Part shown: positions 44,660-52,592 of the stretch, piece after piece
Position numbering within the stretch: the stretch's first letter is position 1
Layout of the letters: the number at the start of each line of letters is the position of its first letter
From: an uncultured Bacilli bacterium
GTDB lineage: Bacteria > Bacillota_I > Bacilli_A > RFN20 > CAG-826
Assembly (NCBI GenBank): GCA_944363565.1
Contig: CALVUI010000001.1
Location: 1 to 64,000, forward strand
Direction of reading: 5' to 3'
Length of the DNA stretch: 64,000 bases
Made by a program: the position numbers and the translations under genes
Notes under the pieces: generated by a model
The model's input: the letters and a program-made list of their open reading frames with translations, nothing else
Databases searched by the model: none
Told to the model about the DNA's origin: nothing

Positions 44660-45084
44660 GTCCGATAACGCTTGTATAACCACTTGGCCAACAAGACCTT
44701 GTTTTTCCTTACTTCCCCGTCGTCCCCATAACGGTAACCTAGTTTCCGAAAATAGGGGACGAGGTCGGTCGGAGCCTCCACCGACATCATCTTGCCCCCG
44801 ATGCTCCTGGCCTTGGTTTCCAGATAAAGGAGGGCGTATTTGCCGAGTTTTTGGCATCTGACTTCCTTTAGGACCTCTAGTTGGACGATGCGGTATTCGC
44901 TGGGGGTGATTTCCCTCATGACCCCGACGGCTATGGCATGTCCGTCTTTGCCTATGACAACTCTCCAGACCGCGGTGTCCGCGTTATGTATTGGATCCGC
45001 GCCAAGGGCCTGGCAGGCCATCAGGTACTTTTTATCCTCGTGGGCGTGGAAGGAACTCTCTATCATCTTTTTTATTATCGGCAT
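44650..45084 (-). CDS. GNAT family N-acetyltransferase
   Basis: 144 aa. The acetyl-CoA fold is visible: RIVQLEVLKEVRCQKLGKYALLYLETKAR covers beta 4, the pyrophosphate loop (weak Q/RxxGxG/A form) and alpha 3, followed by VEAPTDLVPYFRKLGYRYGD, the usual end of the domain. Substrate unknown. The ATG (45084) is preceded by a TATTAT 6 bases away and no ribosome site: probably leaderless. Confidence 0.83.
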   Translation of the reverse strand: MPIIKKMIESSFHAHEDKKYLMACQALGADPIHNADTAVWRVVIGKDGHAIAVGVMREITPSEYRIVQLEVLKEVRCQKLGKYALLYLETKARSIGGKMMSVEAPTDLVPYFRKLGYRYGDDGEVRKNKVLLAKWLYKRYRTYR

Positions 45085-45101
45085 AAGAGGATAATAACGG
45101 G
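45085..45101. promoter_or_regulatory. Overlapping divergent leaderless -10 elements
   Basis: Only 17 bases separate the start codons of two divergent genes. GATAATA at 45090-45096 reads GATAAT on plus (45090-45095, 6 bases before GTG 45102) and TATTAT on minus (45096-45091, 6 bases before ATG 45084). Each is a good -10 with the spacing seen at the other leaderless genes; -35 elements are weak and would lie inside the opposite gene. Confidence 0.6.
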
Positions 45102-45764
45102 GTGAAAAAGTTCTTCGATTACTTCAGCCGGACCTTCAGCCGCGAATACCATCCTTACAAGATCCCGGCCTTCGGCTTTGCCCTTATTGGCCTTGTCTTC
45201 TTTTTGACCTCCACCGTCTATTCGGCGGTCGTCGATGGCATCGCCCTCATCGGCAATCCCATGACCCTCATCAATATCCTCTTCTATCTTTTGGTTTATT
45301 ACCACCTCGTCTACTTCAACTACGTCGATAATGGTTTGGCCTACAACGGTCTCCTCTACTTCGTCTTTTCCGAGGTCATCAACACCCTCCTGATGATCCT
45401 CGCCCAAGGGGCCAATTTCATCGTCTCCCTCTTCACGATGGAACCGATCTTCATCGCCGCGACCTTCCTGCAGCTGGCCTTCACGGTCTTGACCGCCGTC
45501 AGCGGCATCTTCCTCTACATCCGTTCGAGGGCCTATGTGAATGGCCGTTACTACAAGTGGGACGTGGTTAGGAACTGGGCCCTGGTCTTCACGATTTTGA
45601 GTGTCCTGACGGTCTTAGCCACCGTCTTCTTCCTCGCCGTCCCTTTCATCATCGATGGCCTTCCCTTTACCACCCTCTATGTCTTCATGTTCCTAGAACT
45701 CCTATCCCCGGTTTGTATCGCCCTTTCCTGCTTTTTCACCCTCATGCGCCTAAAAGGGTTCTAA
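45102..45764 (+). CDS. Membrane protein, about six helices
   Basis: Not recognised. 220 aa with six hydrophobic segments (about 24-46, 55-75, 84-104, 115-137, 160-182 and 190-212), a basic N-terminus and aromatic-rich loops (YYHLVYFNYVDNG). GTG start at 45102, 6 bases after GATAAT. No catalytic motif. It is followed by the riboswitch-controlled ATPase but is not under the riboswitch. Confidence 0.75.
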   Translation: MKKFFDYFSRTFSREYHPYKIPAFGFALIGLVFFLTSTVYSAVVDGIALIGNPMTLINILFYLLVYYHLVYFNYVDNGLAYNGLLYFVFSEVINTLLMILAQGANFIVSLFTMEPIFIAATFLQLAFTVLTAVSGIFLYIRSRAYVNGRYYKWDVVRNWALVFTILSVLTVLATVFFLAVPFIIDGLPFTTLYVFMFLELLSPVCIALSCFFTLMRLKGF

Positions 45765-45795
45765 ACCTCCTTCCTTCTTTGTGTTAACATATGGC

Positions 45796-45884
45796 CCGCC
45801 AAAGGGGAGTAGCTCTCTAGGCCCATCCCGACATACCGCCGCAAGGCCGGGACGGCCGGACCCTAAGTCGAGCAAGACCGATGG
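45796..45884 (+). ncRNA. yybP-ykoY (Mn2+) riboswitch
   Basis: The two conserved halves of the motif are exact: AAAGGGGAGTAGC (45801-45813) and GAGCAAGACC (45870-45879), separated by a GC-rich middle helix region (CGCCGC..GGCC). It lies about 25 bases upstream of the P-type ATPase start. No terminator follows the aptamer, so control is more likely at translation (the ribosome site GAAAGGA is at 45898-45904) or by RNA stability. Probable start near TAACAT at 45785. Confidence 0.87.
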
Positions 45885-45908
45885 TATAGATAGATAGAAA
45901 GGACCCCT

Positions 45909-48644
45909 ATGTACGAAAATAAAACCGTAGGCCAGACCGCCGAGGAACTCTCGGTTGATTTGAAAAACGGGCTTTCTTTGGAGGAAGTCGAAAAAAGGCG
46001 GGCCAAGTACGGCCTCAACAAACTCGCGGAGAAAAAGAAGAAGTCTCCGATCATGCTTTTTTTGAGCGAGTTCAAGGACCCGATGGTCATCGTTCTCTTC
46101 GTGGCCGCCATCATCTCCTTGGTCCTCGCCATCGTGGAGACGGTCAAGGATCCGGCCAATGCCGAATTCACCGAATACCTCGACGTCCTCATCATCTTTG
46201 CCGTCGTCATCCTTAACGCCATCATCGGGACGGTCCAGGAAATGAAGGCCGAAAAAGCCCTCGAGGCCTTGAAGCGGATGTCGGCCCCGACCGCGACCGT
46301 GAGACGCGAAGGCAAGATCTACCAGAACATCAAGGCCGAGGAACTGGTTCCCGGCGACGTCGTCATTCTCGAAGAAGGTCGCAATGTCCCGGCCGACCTC
46401 CGTCTTACCGCCGCCCACTCCCTCAAGGCAGACGAATCGAGCTTGACCGGGGAATCGGTCCCGGTCGAAAAAGATGCCTCCGTCGTCTTGACCGACGGGG
46501 TCGGGATCGGCGATAGGGTCAACGAAGTCTACATGTCGACCCCGGTCGTCTACGGCCGCGGGGAAGGCGTCGTCATCGCCACCGGCATGAACACCGAAAT
46601 CGGCCACATCGCCTCGATGCTCCAGGGCGGGGAAGAGGAAATGACTCCCCTTCAGAAGAAACTCGCCTCCCTTTCGAAGTTCTTGGGTTATCTGACCCTT
46701 GGGATCGTCATCGTCATTCTGGCGGTCCAGTTGATCTACGCCGCCGTCGACGCCACCATCGGGGACACCTGGGGCGATGCCCTCCTCACCTCGGTCGGTC
46801 TGGCCGTGGCCGCCATTCCGGAAGGCTTACCGGCCGTCGTCACCATCGTCTTGGCCCTCGGCATGCAGAAGATGGCCAAGGTCAATACCATCGTCCGCCG
46901 CCTGGCCTCGGTCGAAACCCTCGGGGCCGTCTCCGTCATCTGCAGCGACAAGACCGGGACCCTGACCCAAAACAAGATGACCGTCGTCGCCGACTATGCG
47001 GATGGTATCTACGAAGACGGGGAGAACCTCGGCAAGACCGAAGCCAGCCGCCTATTGGCCCGTGGCATGGCCCTTTGCAGCGATGCCTCGGTCGAAAACG
47101 GGATCTATGGCGATCCGACCGAAGTGGCCCTCGTCCAATTTGCCCATGACCTCGGGATGCCCAAGAGCCAGCTCGAAAAGGAAACCCCGCGGATCGACGA
47201 ACTTCCCTTCGACTCGGTTAGGAAGATGATGTCGACCAAGCACCAGACCCTCGAAGGGGCCGTGGTCTACACCAAGGGGGCCATGGACCACGTCCTCAAG
47301 CACACCACCAAGATTTTGAAGGACGGCAAGGCCGTTCCCATCACCGAGGAAGACAAGGCCGCCATCGTGGCCGCTTCCAACAAGATGGCCTCGAAGGCCT
47401 TACGCGTCCTCTCCCTTTCCTATCGTGACGACGGCCAGCTCGAAGAAGAAAACCTCACCTTCGTCGGTCTGGTCGGGATGGTCGACCCCCCGCGTCCGGC
47501 CGCCAAGAAGGCCGTCGATGTCTTGAGGGGCGCCGGCATCACCACCATCATGATCACCGGTGACCACAAGGACACGGCCTACGCCATCGCCAAGGAACTG
47601 ACCATCTGCGATAACCTCGACCAGGTCATGTCCGGCGACCAGATCGATGCCTGCAGTCCGGAAGAACTCCAGGAAAAGGTCAAGACGGTCCGGGTCTTCG
47701 CCCGGGTCTCGCCGGAGAACAAGGTCGAGATCGTCAAGGCCATCAAGGCCAACGGGAATATTGCCGCCATGACCGGCGACGGGGTCAACGACGCCCCGAG
47801 CCTCAAGGCCGCCGACATCGGGATCGCCATGGGCATCACCGGGACCGACGTCGCCAAAGGGGCGGCCGACATGGTCCTCACCGACGACAACTTCACCTCG
47901 ATCGAAAAGGCGGTCGAAGAGGGCCGTGGAATCTACACCAACATCAAGAAGACGATCTACTTCCTGCTCTCGAGCAACATCGGGGAAGTGATCGCCATGT
48001 TCGTGGCCATCCTCATCGGCCTCCCGACGCCGCTCATCGCCATCCACCTGCTTTGGGTCAACCTCGTGACCGACAGCCTCCCGGCCGTCGCCCTCGGGGC
48101 CGACAAGAAGCCCGACGACATCATGCACGACCAGCCGCGGGATCCCAAGGAATCGCTCTTTGCCCACGGCGGCTACTTCGTGATCGTCGGCTATGGCATG
48201 GCCATTGCCCTCGCCACCCTCTTGGCCTTCCTCATCAAGCCCTGGACCGAGGGTTGCTTCACCCTCGAAGCCATCCAAGGCTACTTCAGTGACGAGATCA
48301 AACTCGAAGAAGCCCAATCGATGGCCTTCACGGTCTTGGCCTTCTCCGAGCTCTTCCACATGCTCGGGATGACAGATACCCGCCACACCTTCTTCCGGGT
48401 CTTCAAGGACAAGAACAAGATGCTCTGGATTGCCTTCTTCGTCGGGATGGCCCTCCAGTTCGCCGTCATCGAGATCCCGGGTGTCAACCAGGTCTTCAGC
48501 GTCTTCACCCTCCACGACGAACCGATCGACTATGCCTATGTCTTCGGCTTTGCCGTCATCCCCCTCGTGGTCCATGAGATCGTGGTCTTCGTCAACTTCA
48601 TCATCCGTCTGATCAAGAAAAAGACGCCAGCCAAAGCGAAATAG
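45909..48644 (+). CDS. P-type (P2A-like) cation-transporting ATPase, probable Mn2+ exporter
   Basis: 911 aa. Actuator domain with the TGES loop (LTGESVPVEK, about 178), phosphorylation site Asp347 in CSDKTGTLTQNKM, nucleotide domain, hinge TGDGVNDAPSLKAADIGIAMG (about 620-640), ten hydrophobic helices and the P2A helix-4 sequence AAIPEGLPAVVTIVLALG. SERCA/PMCA-like overall. The Mn2+ riboswitch upstream argues for Mn2+ (or Ca2+/Mn2+) efflux, as for Lactococcus YoaB. Shine-Dalgarno GAAAGGA precedes the ATG. Confidence 0.9.
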   Translation: MYENKTVGQTAEELSVDLKNGLSLEEVEKRRAKYGLNKLAEKKKKSPIMLFLSEFKDPMVIVLFVAAIISLVLAIVETVKDPANAEFTEYLDVLIIFAVVILNAIIGTVQEMKAEKALEALKRMSAPTATVRREGKIYQNIKAEELVPGDVVILEEGRNVPADLRLTAAHSLKADESSLTGESVPVEKDASVVLTDGVGIGDRVNEVYMSTPVVYGRGEGVVIATGMNTEIGHIASMLQGGEEEMTPLQKKLASLSKFLGYLTLGIVIVILAVQLIYAAVDATIGDTWGDALLTSVGLAVAAIPEGLPAVVTIVLALGMQKMAKVNTIVRRLASVETLGAVSVICSDKTGTLTQNKMTVVADYADGIYEDGENLGKTEASRLLARGMALCSDASVENGIYGDPTEVALVQFAHDLGMPKSQLEKETPRIDELPFDSVRKMMSTKHQTLEGAVVYTKGAMDHVLKHTTKILKDGKAVPITEEDKAAIVAASNKMASKALRVLSLSYRDDGQLEEENLTFVGLVGMVDPPRPAAKKAVDVLRGAGITTIMITGDHKDTAYAIAKELTICDNLDQVMSGDQIDACSPEELQEKVKTVRVFARVSPENKVEIVKAIKANGNIAAMTGDGVNDAPSLKAADIGIAMGITGTDVAKGAADMVLTDDNFTSIEKAVEEGRGIYTNIKKTIYFLLSSNIGEVIAMFVAILIGLPTPLIAIHLLWVNLVTDSLPAVALGADKKPDDIMHDQPRDPKESLFAHGGYFVIVGYGMAIALATLLAFLIKPWTEGCFTLEAIQGYFSDEIKLEEAQSMAFTVLAFSELFHMLGMTDTRHTFFRVFKDKNKMLWIAFFVGMALQFAVIEIPGVNQVFSVFTLHDEPIDYAYVFGFAVIPLVVHEIVVFVNFIIRLIKKKTPAKAK

Positions 48645-48654
48645 CATGACTTAT

Positions 48655-48681
48655 GTCCCTAATGCGTGTATCGTTAGGGAC
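48655..48681. repeat. Perfect inverted repeat before tRNA-Thr
   Basis: GTCCCTAA (48655-48662) and TTAGGGAC (48674-48681) flank an 11-base loop. It lies between the ATPase stop and tRNA-Thr, 3 bases from the tRNA, and has no T-run. It may terminate the ATPase mRNA weakly, or be an operator or processing site. Confidence 0.6.
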
Positions 48682-48684
48682 GCT

Positions 48685-48760
48685 GCCGCCTTAGCGCAAC
48701 TGGCAGAGCAACGGTATCGTAAACCGTAGGTTGGGGGTTCGATTCCCTCAGGCGGCACCA
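48685..48760 (+). tRNA. tRNA-Thr (CGT)
   Basis: Acceptor GCCGCCT/AGGCGGC, anticodon stem ACGGT/ACCGT with loop ATCGTAA, anticodon CGT (reads ACG), T-arm GGGGGTTCGATTCCC and encoded CCA. Marks the left edge of an AT-rich region; I find no copy of its 3' end downstream. Confidence 0.95.
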
Positions 48761-48772
48761 TCTTTAAAAAAC

Positions 48773-48807
48773 ACCTATAATGCCCAAGCATTATAGGTAA
48801 TTTTTTT
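48773..48807 (+). terminator. Terminator of tRNA-Thr
   Basis: ACCTATAATG (48773-48782), loop CCCAAG, CATTATAGGT (48789-48798), followed by AATTTTTTTAT. Ten-base-pair perfect stem. Confidence 0.92.
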
Positions 48808-49259
48808 ATCAAAAATTACCAATTCGTGCTCACTATGTCGCGTCCTGAAATTTTTAGGGTCCTATCGTGACCGTCGAAAATAGTCAAAAATACCTCAAAA
48901 AGTTCGAACCACCGCAATACGCACACCGCAATAGCACTTCGGGTTCGAATTTTCGCAAACTATAAATATGGATATAAAAGAAAGAGGATTTGTCATATTG
49001 ATCTAGCCACCGCGGAATCACAATTTCTGAAAAAATCTTTGTTTTAGTGGAAATTGAATATTCAATTCAGCCATCGAAGCTTAATTCAAGGCTAAAAAGG
49101 ATAGATGGAACAGTGGCTACGATCATTGCTTATGCGACTTTGACTAGGTATAAGTTGGACTATGAAGCGATGGTCAATAGTGCCCATTTTATCGAAACTC
49201 TTGACTTTTGTCGGAGGGGGTATACTTTTAGATTGATTATTTTGATTTGAGGTGTGGCA
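48808..49259. other. AT-rich spacer without a supported gene
   Basis: About 450 bases of lower GC than the rest. A 67-codon frame at 49047-49250 is open but has no ribosome site, no recognisable domain and unlike codon use; I do not call it. The stretch holds the repeat module at 48902-48949. Confidence 0.45.
48902..48949. repeat. Nested direct repeats: GTTCGAA flanking two ACCGCAATA
   Basis: GTTCGAA occurs at 48902-48908 and 48943-48949; between them ACCGCAATA occurs at 48911-48919 and 48925-48933, 14 bases apart. The pattern resembles an operator or a protein-loading site and lies upstream of the island membrane gene. Confidence 0.6.
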
Positions 49260-50402
49260 ATGAGTAAATATGGTGATAAGTTTGAAAAGGCTTTAGAGCG
49301 AGTTTTAAAAATCAAGTTTAGAGTAAGACTAATAGCGATAATAATTTGTTTAGCTATCCTTGCCTTGGATTTAATCCTCACTTTTTCATTAATGTTTATT
49401 GAAAATGACAAAGGGCAAGCAATAATTAACGATCTAATTGGTGAATCAGAAGCCCTCGTTTACGTTTTAGGCGTTTTAATGTTAATTGGAATATTTTTTC
49501 CTATAGGAATTATTTTATATTGTTTATTAAATAAAATTCGCGTTAAATCAATCTTTAATATAGTAATGAATAGAACCTGCAGCATTGCTTATTACCTTGA
49601 TGGAAAAGAAGCAAGTAAGTCTCTAAAAAAAGAATTTAAAATCAGATTGAAAGCCAAAGATCGAGATTGGATTATTAAAACTACGGATGCTTATTACGAT
49701 AAGTGCGAAGAACTTAAGAAAAAATATGAAATGTGTCCAAATGAATCAGAAAATGAAAGGAGTGGAAAAGGCGGATTCGATGGTTGGCTACTTCAAGAAA
49801 TCGGCTGGTTCTTGCTTGGCTTTTTAGTCACTTTCATAACAATAGGAATTTGCTTCCCGGTTGCTTATTGCTGGATGCTCAGATGGAACTCCAAACATAC
49901 CTTATACGATGGTAAGCGATTAACCTTTGATGGCAAGGCCAGTCAATTAATTGGTAAGTGGATATGTTGGCTATTATTATGCATTCCTACTATTGGAATA
50001 TTTGCATTATTTATTCCAAAGAAGCTGATGAATTGGAAAGTGTCACATCTTCATCTTGCAGATGAGCAACCTTATCTTGGTGGGATCTTTAAAGCCAATC
50101 CAATTGTTTATGTTTTAGTTATGATAGGATGTTCATTACTTAATCTTTTAACTCTAACGCTGTTGAAACCAATATTCGTTACTTGGAAGAATAGATACAT
50201 TCAAAATAGACTTGTCATTGATGGAAGAAGAATGGAATTCGATGGCAATGGTATACAACTATTAGGAAAGTACATACTTTGGTCCTTGCTGAAAATTATT
50301 ACTATCGGAATCTATGGTTTCTTCGTTCACATCAGAATGAAAAAGTGGATTTCTAAGCACACCCATATGAAACCAGGATACGCCCAAATAAAAGTTATCT
50401 AA
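49260..50402 (+). CDS. DUF898-like membrane protein with internal repeat
   Basis: 380 aa. Two N-terminal helices (about 22-45 and 62-88), a charged soluble part (about 100-170), and then two related modules of about 90 aa (about 180-275 and 285-380): each has a hydrophobic helix, a W-N/R..H-T-L..DGKRLTFDGKASQLIGK or V-I-DGRRMEFDGNGIQLLGK turn, a second helix with IGIF/IGIY, and a basic W-containing end. This is the DUF898 (YjgN) pattern; function unknown. ATG 49260 has GAGGTG upstream; a GTG two codons earlier is possible. GC is far below the window average and codons end in A/T, a sign of transfer. Not a shadow frame. Confidence 0.78.
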   Translation: MSKYGDKFEKALERVLKIKFRVRLIAIIICLAILALDLILTFSLMFIENDKGQAIINDLIGESEALVYVLGVLMLIGIFFPIGIILYCLLNKIRVKSIFNIVMNRTCSIAYYLDGKEASKSLKKEFKIRLKAKDRDWIIKTTDAYYDKCEELKKKYEMCPNESENERSGKGGFDGWLLQEIGWFLLGFLVTFITIGICFPVAYCWMLRWNSKHTLYDGKRLTFDGKASQLIGKWICWLLLCIPTIGIFALFIPKKLMNWKVSHLHLADEQPYLGGIFKANPIVYVLVMIGCSLLNLLTLTLLKPIFVTWKNRYIQNRLVIDGRRMEFDGNGIQLLGKYILWSLLKIITIGIYGFFVHIRMKKWISKHTHMKPGYAQIKVI

Positions 50403-50422
50403 TTAAGTATTAATACAATTTG

Positions 50423-50449
50423 AGAGCTCTTAATCGGGCTCTTTTTTTG
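50423..50449 (+). terminator. Terminator after the DUF898-like gene
   Basis: AGAGC (50423-50427) and GCTCT (50438-50442) followed by TTTTTT. Short stem but long T-run. Confidence 0.65.
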
Positions 50450-50625
50450 CTCGAATTTAGAAAAAGGAGGAGTTTCTGCGCGATTTTTAAAAGAAAAAAG
50501 AAGAAATTAGAGAATTTTGATGCTATAGGTTTGATTAGCGATATCGCTCTTCCTTTGACGCCATTCAGAGGGAAGATAACAAACTCGGACGTCGTTCTTA
50601 TATGCATCGATAGGATAGCCAGAAT
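50450..50625. other. AT-rich spacer, no supported gene
   Basis: A plus-strand frame of about 70 codons is open here (start 50420) but begins in the terminator and shows only a basic, non-conserved composition; no gene is called. Confidence 0.4.
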
Positions 50626-50876
50626 GTGGTAATGCCATTCAATAGAGAAGGTTTTGATAAGACAACCAGAAAAACAACCACGACACAACCAGAAAACATA
50701 GAAGAGGAAATAATTCAACTAATTAAAAATAATGGAAATATTTCGAGAAAAGACATGGCAATTGTTTTGCATAAAACAGAGGGAAGCATTAGGCATTATC
50801 TAAAAAATTACAGGAGCGAAAGATTGTCAAGCATTCAGGGCCTGACAAAGGCGACTATTGGGAAATAATCAAATAA
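50626..50876 (+). pseudogene. C-terminal remnant of an ATP-binding COG2865/AlbA-type regulator, frameshifted
   Basis: The frame reads MPFNREGFDKTTRKTTTTQ, an acidic helix and a winged-helix (IIQLIKNNGNISRKDMAIVLHKTEGSIRHYLKNY), as in the C-terminus of COG2865 proteins. The family ending (I-K/VKHSGPDKGDYWEIIK) is present too, but in the next frame (from about 50823 to stop 50876): one base is missing near 50820. The N-terminal AlbA and ATPase parts are gone. A decayed fragment. The intact homologue class is represented by the gene at 52593. Confidence 0.62.
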
Positions 50877-50986
50877 AAATAAGAATAGAAGATTTTTCTT
50901 AAGACATTAAAGGCGTTCGCTTTCCAATTTTGAGGGCATTTAAGGCGTTTTCCAAGCACATATTGAAAGCAATGGTTTGATACAGT

Positions 50987-51417
50987 GAAAATCGCTGGTC
51001 TAACCTTGATTACCAGCTTTTCATGCCGATGGTGCGGCAGGAAATCTCTTTCGGGGCCAAGAGCGAAGAATACGCAGCGGAGATCGCCGAACTGTTCGGG
51101 GTAAAGCACTTATGGAACGTCACCCGCAGTCCCTCTCCGAAGGCCAGAAGCGCCGCGTATCGATAGCCGCCGTCGCCGCCCGCGAACCGGAAGTTCTCCT
51201 TTTGGACGAACAGACGGTGGGGCAGGACTTCGACGGACTTTGCGCTTTGGTGGGGATATTGAACAAGTTGCACATGCAGTCGGGCAATACGATGATAACC
51301 ATTACCCACGATGTGCGCTGTGCCGAGGCCCTGTGCGACAGGGCCTATCTCATCGCAGACGGCATGGTTGCCAAGCGCGGCGGCAAGGAACTTGTACGGG
51401 AATACTTTATGCCGTGA
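50987..51417 (+). pseudogene. Truncated, frameshifted ABC transporter ATPase (EcfA/CbiO-like)
   Basis: The first part (from about 50987) reads NLDYQLFMPMVRQEISFGAKSEEYAAEIAELFGVKHL, the Q-loop region of an energy-coupling-factor ATPase. The second part, from 51112 in another frame, gives RHPQSLSEGQKRRVSIAAVAAREPEVLLLDEQTVGQD and ITHDVRCAEALCDRAYLI, i.e. signature, Walker B (with DEQT for DEPT) and H-loop. The frames meet near 51105-51115. The Walker A half is absent. GC is higher than in the AT-rich DNA on its left. Non-functional. Confidence 0.75.
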
Positions 51418-51438
51418 AGGAGGGGAAAAAGAATAGGC

Positions 51439-51462
51439 TTGGGGCCTTGGCCCCAATTTTTT
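51439..51462 (+). terminator. Terminator after the ABC remnant
   Basis: TTGGGGCC/GGCCCCAA (51439-51446 and 51449-51456) with a TT loop, then TTTTTTC. Five bases later CGTGAATG/CATTCACG (51467-51474 and 51480-51487) forms a second hairpin with a T5 loop. Confidence 0.82.
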
Positions 51463-51550
51463 CTTGCGTGAATGTTTTTCATTCACGGGGCTATCACCAA
51501 CCCATCCTCAAAAGACGTAGACTATGGAGGGGTTCATCCCCTTATTTGTT

Positions 51551-51562
51551 TATATAAGCCTT
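51551..51562 (+). promoter_or_regulatory. Leaderless promoter of the esterase-like gene
   Basis: TATATA (51551-51556), 6 bases, ATG 51563. No -35 consensus and no Shine-Dalgarno site. Confidence 0.5.
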
Positions 51563-52486
51563 ATGAAAGAAAAGTTGCCTTCCAAAGTCCATGCAGTTTC
51601 CGAACTCTTCTTTGATCCCTATTTGAAGGAACAGACACCTTGGCTCCTGAATGAGGGAGGGGAGAGGTTCGATCTAAGTAAGCTTAGGGGTTATGAGACC
51701 GGCAAGGCCTTCGGCCTCCCCTTTTCGACCCTGAGGGAAGTCCTTTCCTTCCTTTTGAAAGAGAAAGACGATCATTCCTTTAAGATCGTTCCTTTGGGTA
51801 AGGGAGTGGCCGCCTTGATGTTCTTCGTCGATAGAAAAGCCCCCACCGCCATCATCACCCCGGGCGGGGGCTATGCCTTCGTTTCCCTTTATAACGAGGG
51901 CATCGATTACGCCTTGGCTTTAAAGAAGCATGGCTTCAATAGCCTGATCCTCAAATACTCTTGCCTTGGAGGGGCGGCTTATCCTAGGCCTTTGGAGGAA
52001 GTCGCCACTTCCATCAAGTTGGTGCTAACCTCGGGACTAGGGAACGGGGATTATTTCCTTATCGGTTCCTCGGCCGGTGGCCATCTCGCGGGTCTCTTTG
52101 CCTCCAGGGCCTTTGAGTTTGGGGTCAGGGCCCCTAAGGCCGCCATCTTGGCCTATCCGGTCATTACCTTAAGCAATCCCACCCACGTGGGGAGCAGGCG
52201 TTATTTTCTCGGGGAGAAGAGAAACGACTTGGAGGAGAGAAAGAGATTCAGTGTCCAGAACAACGTCACTTCGAGTTATCCCCCGACCTATATCTGGGGT
52301 TATAGCCAAGACGCCGTCGTTCCTCCGAATGGAAGACACCTGATGGTGGAGGCCTTGATGCAAAACAGGGTCCCTTATAAGGAGAAGGAAGTCTCCGGGC
52401 CCTTTCATGGGGTGGGATTAGGCAAAGGAACCCTCGCCGATGGCTGGTTCGAGGAAGCCCTCGCCTTCGTGAGGCCCTACCTTTGA
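51563..52486 (+). CDS. Alpha/beta hydrolase, BD-FAE/acetylesterase type
   Basis: 307 aa from ATG 51563, no signal peptide. The oxyanion part TPGGGYAFVSL (HGGG-like), nucleophile elbow IGSSAGGHLAG (Ser about 181), acid in WGYSQDAVVPP and base His in GPFHGVGLG are the BD-FAE (esterase/lipase) catalytic set. Substrate may be acetylated sugars, but this is inference. The upstream in-frame codons from 51524 lie before the -10. GC and codon use return to the window norm here, so the right edge of the AT-rich island is near 51.0-51.4 kb. Confidence 0.85.
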   Translation: MKEKLPSKVHAVSELFFDPYLKEQTPWLLNEGGERFDLSKLRGYETGKAFGLPFSTLREVLSFLLKEKDDHSFKIVPLGKGVAALMFFVDRKAPTAIITPGGGYAFVSLYNEGIDYALALKKHGFNSLILKYSCLGGAAYPRPLEEVATSIKLVLTSGLGNGDYFLIGSSAGGHLAGLFASRAFEFGVRAPKAAILAYPVITLSNPTHVGSRRYFLGEKRNDLEERKRFSVQNNVTSSYPPTYIWGYSQDAVVPPNGRHLMVEALMQNRVPYKEKEVSGPFHGVGLGKGTLADGWFEEALAFVRPYL

Positions 52487-52526
52487 AGAACCTTACCCAA
52501 GTCGATGGGTTCTTGATCGTTTATGA

Positions 52527-52562
52527 GGCGGATGGCCAATTGATGTGGGCTTCCGCCTTTTC
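52527..52562 (+). terminator. Weak terminator after the esterase-like gene
   Basis: GGCGGA (52527-52532) and TCCGCC (52552-52557) with a 19-base loop, then TTTTCTTCT. The T-tract lies at the -35 of the next promoter. Confidence 0.55.
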
Positions 52563-52579
52563 TTCTCATTCAAAAGCCG

Positions 52580-52592
52580 GATAATTCCCTTG
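52580..52592 (+). promoter_or_regulatory. Leaderless promoter of the COG2865-type gene
   Basis: GATAAT (52580-52585), 7 bases, ATG 52593. The -35 is occupied by the T-tract of the preceding terminator. No Shine-Dalgarno site. Confidence 0.55.

Noticed and set aside
47400-48647. Minus-strand frame of 415 codons
   Set aside because: Shadow of the P-type ATPase caused by GC-rich third positions; its product is low-complexity Asp/Gly/Glu-rich. The same holds for long minus-strand frames at 3436-4233, 16900-17964, 22055-23026 and 25956-26843.
49047-49250. 67-codon plus-strand frame in the AT-rich island
   Set aside because: No start signal, no domain; a faint resemblance to Fic-type N-termini is too weak to use.
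50420-50632. 70-codon plus-strand frame
   Set aside because: Begins within a terminator and is a basic low-complexity stretch.
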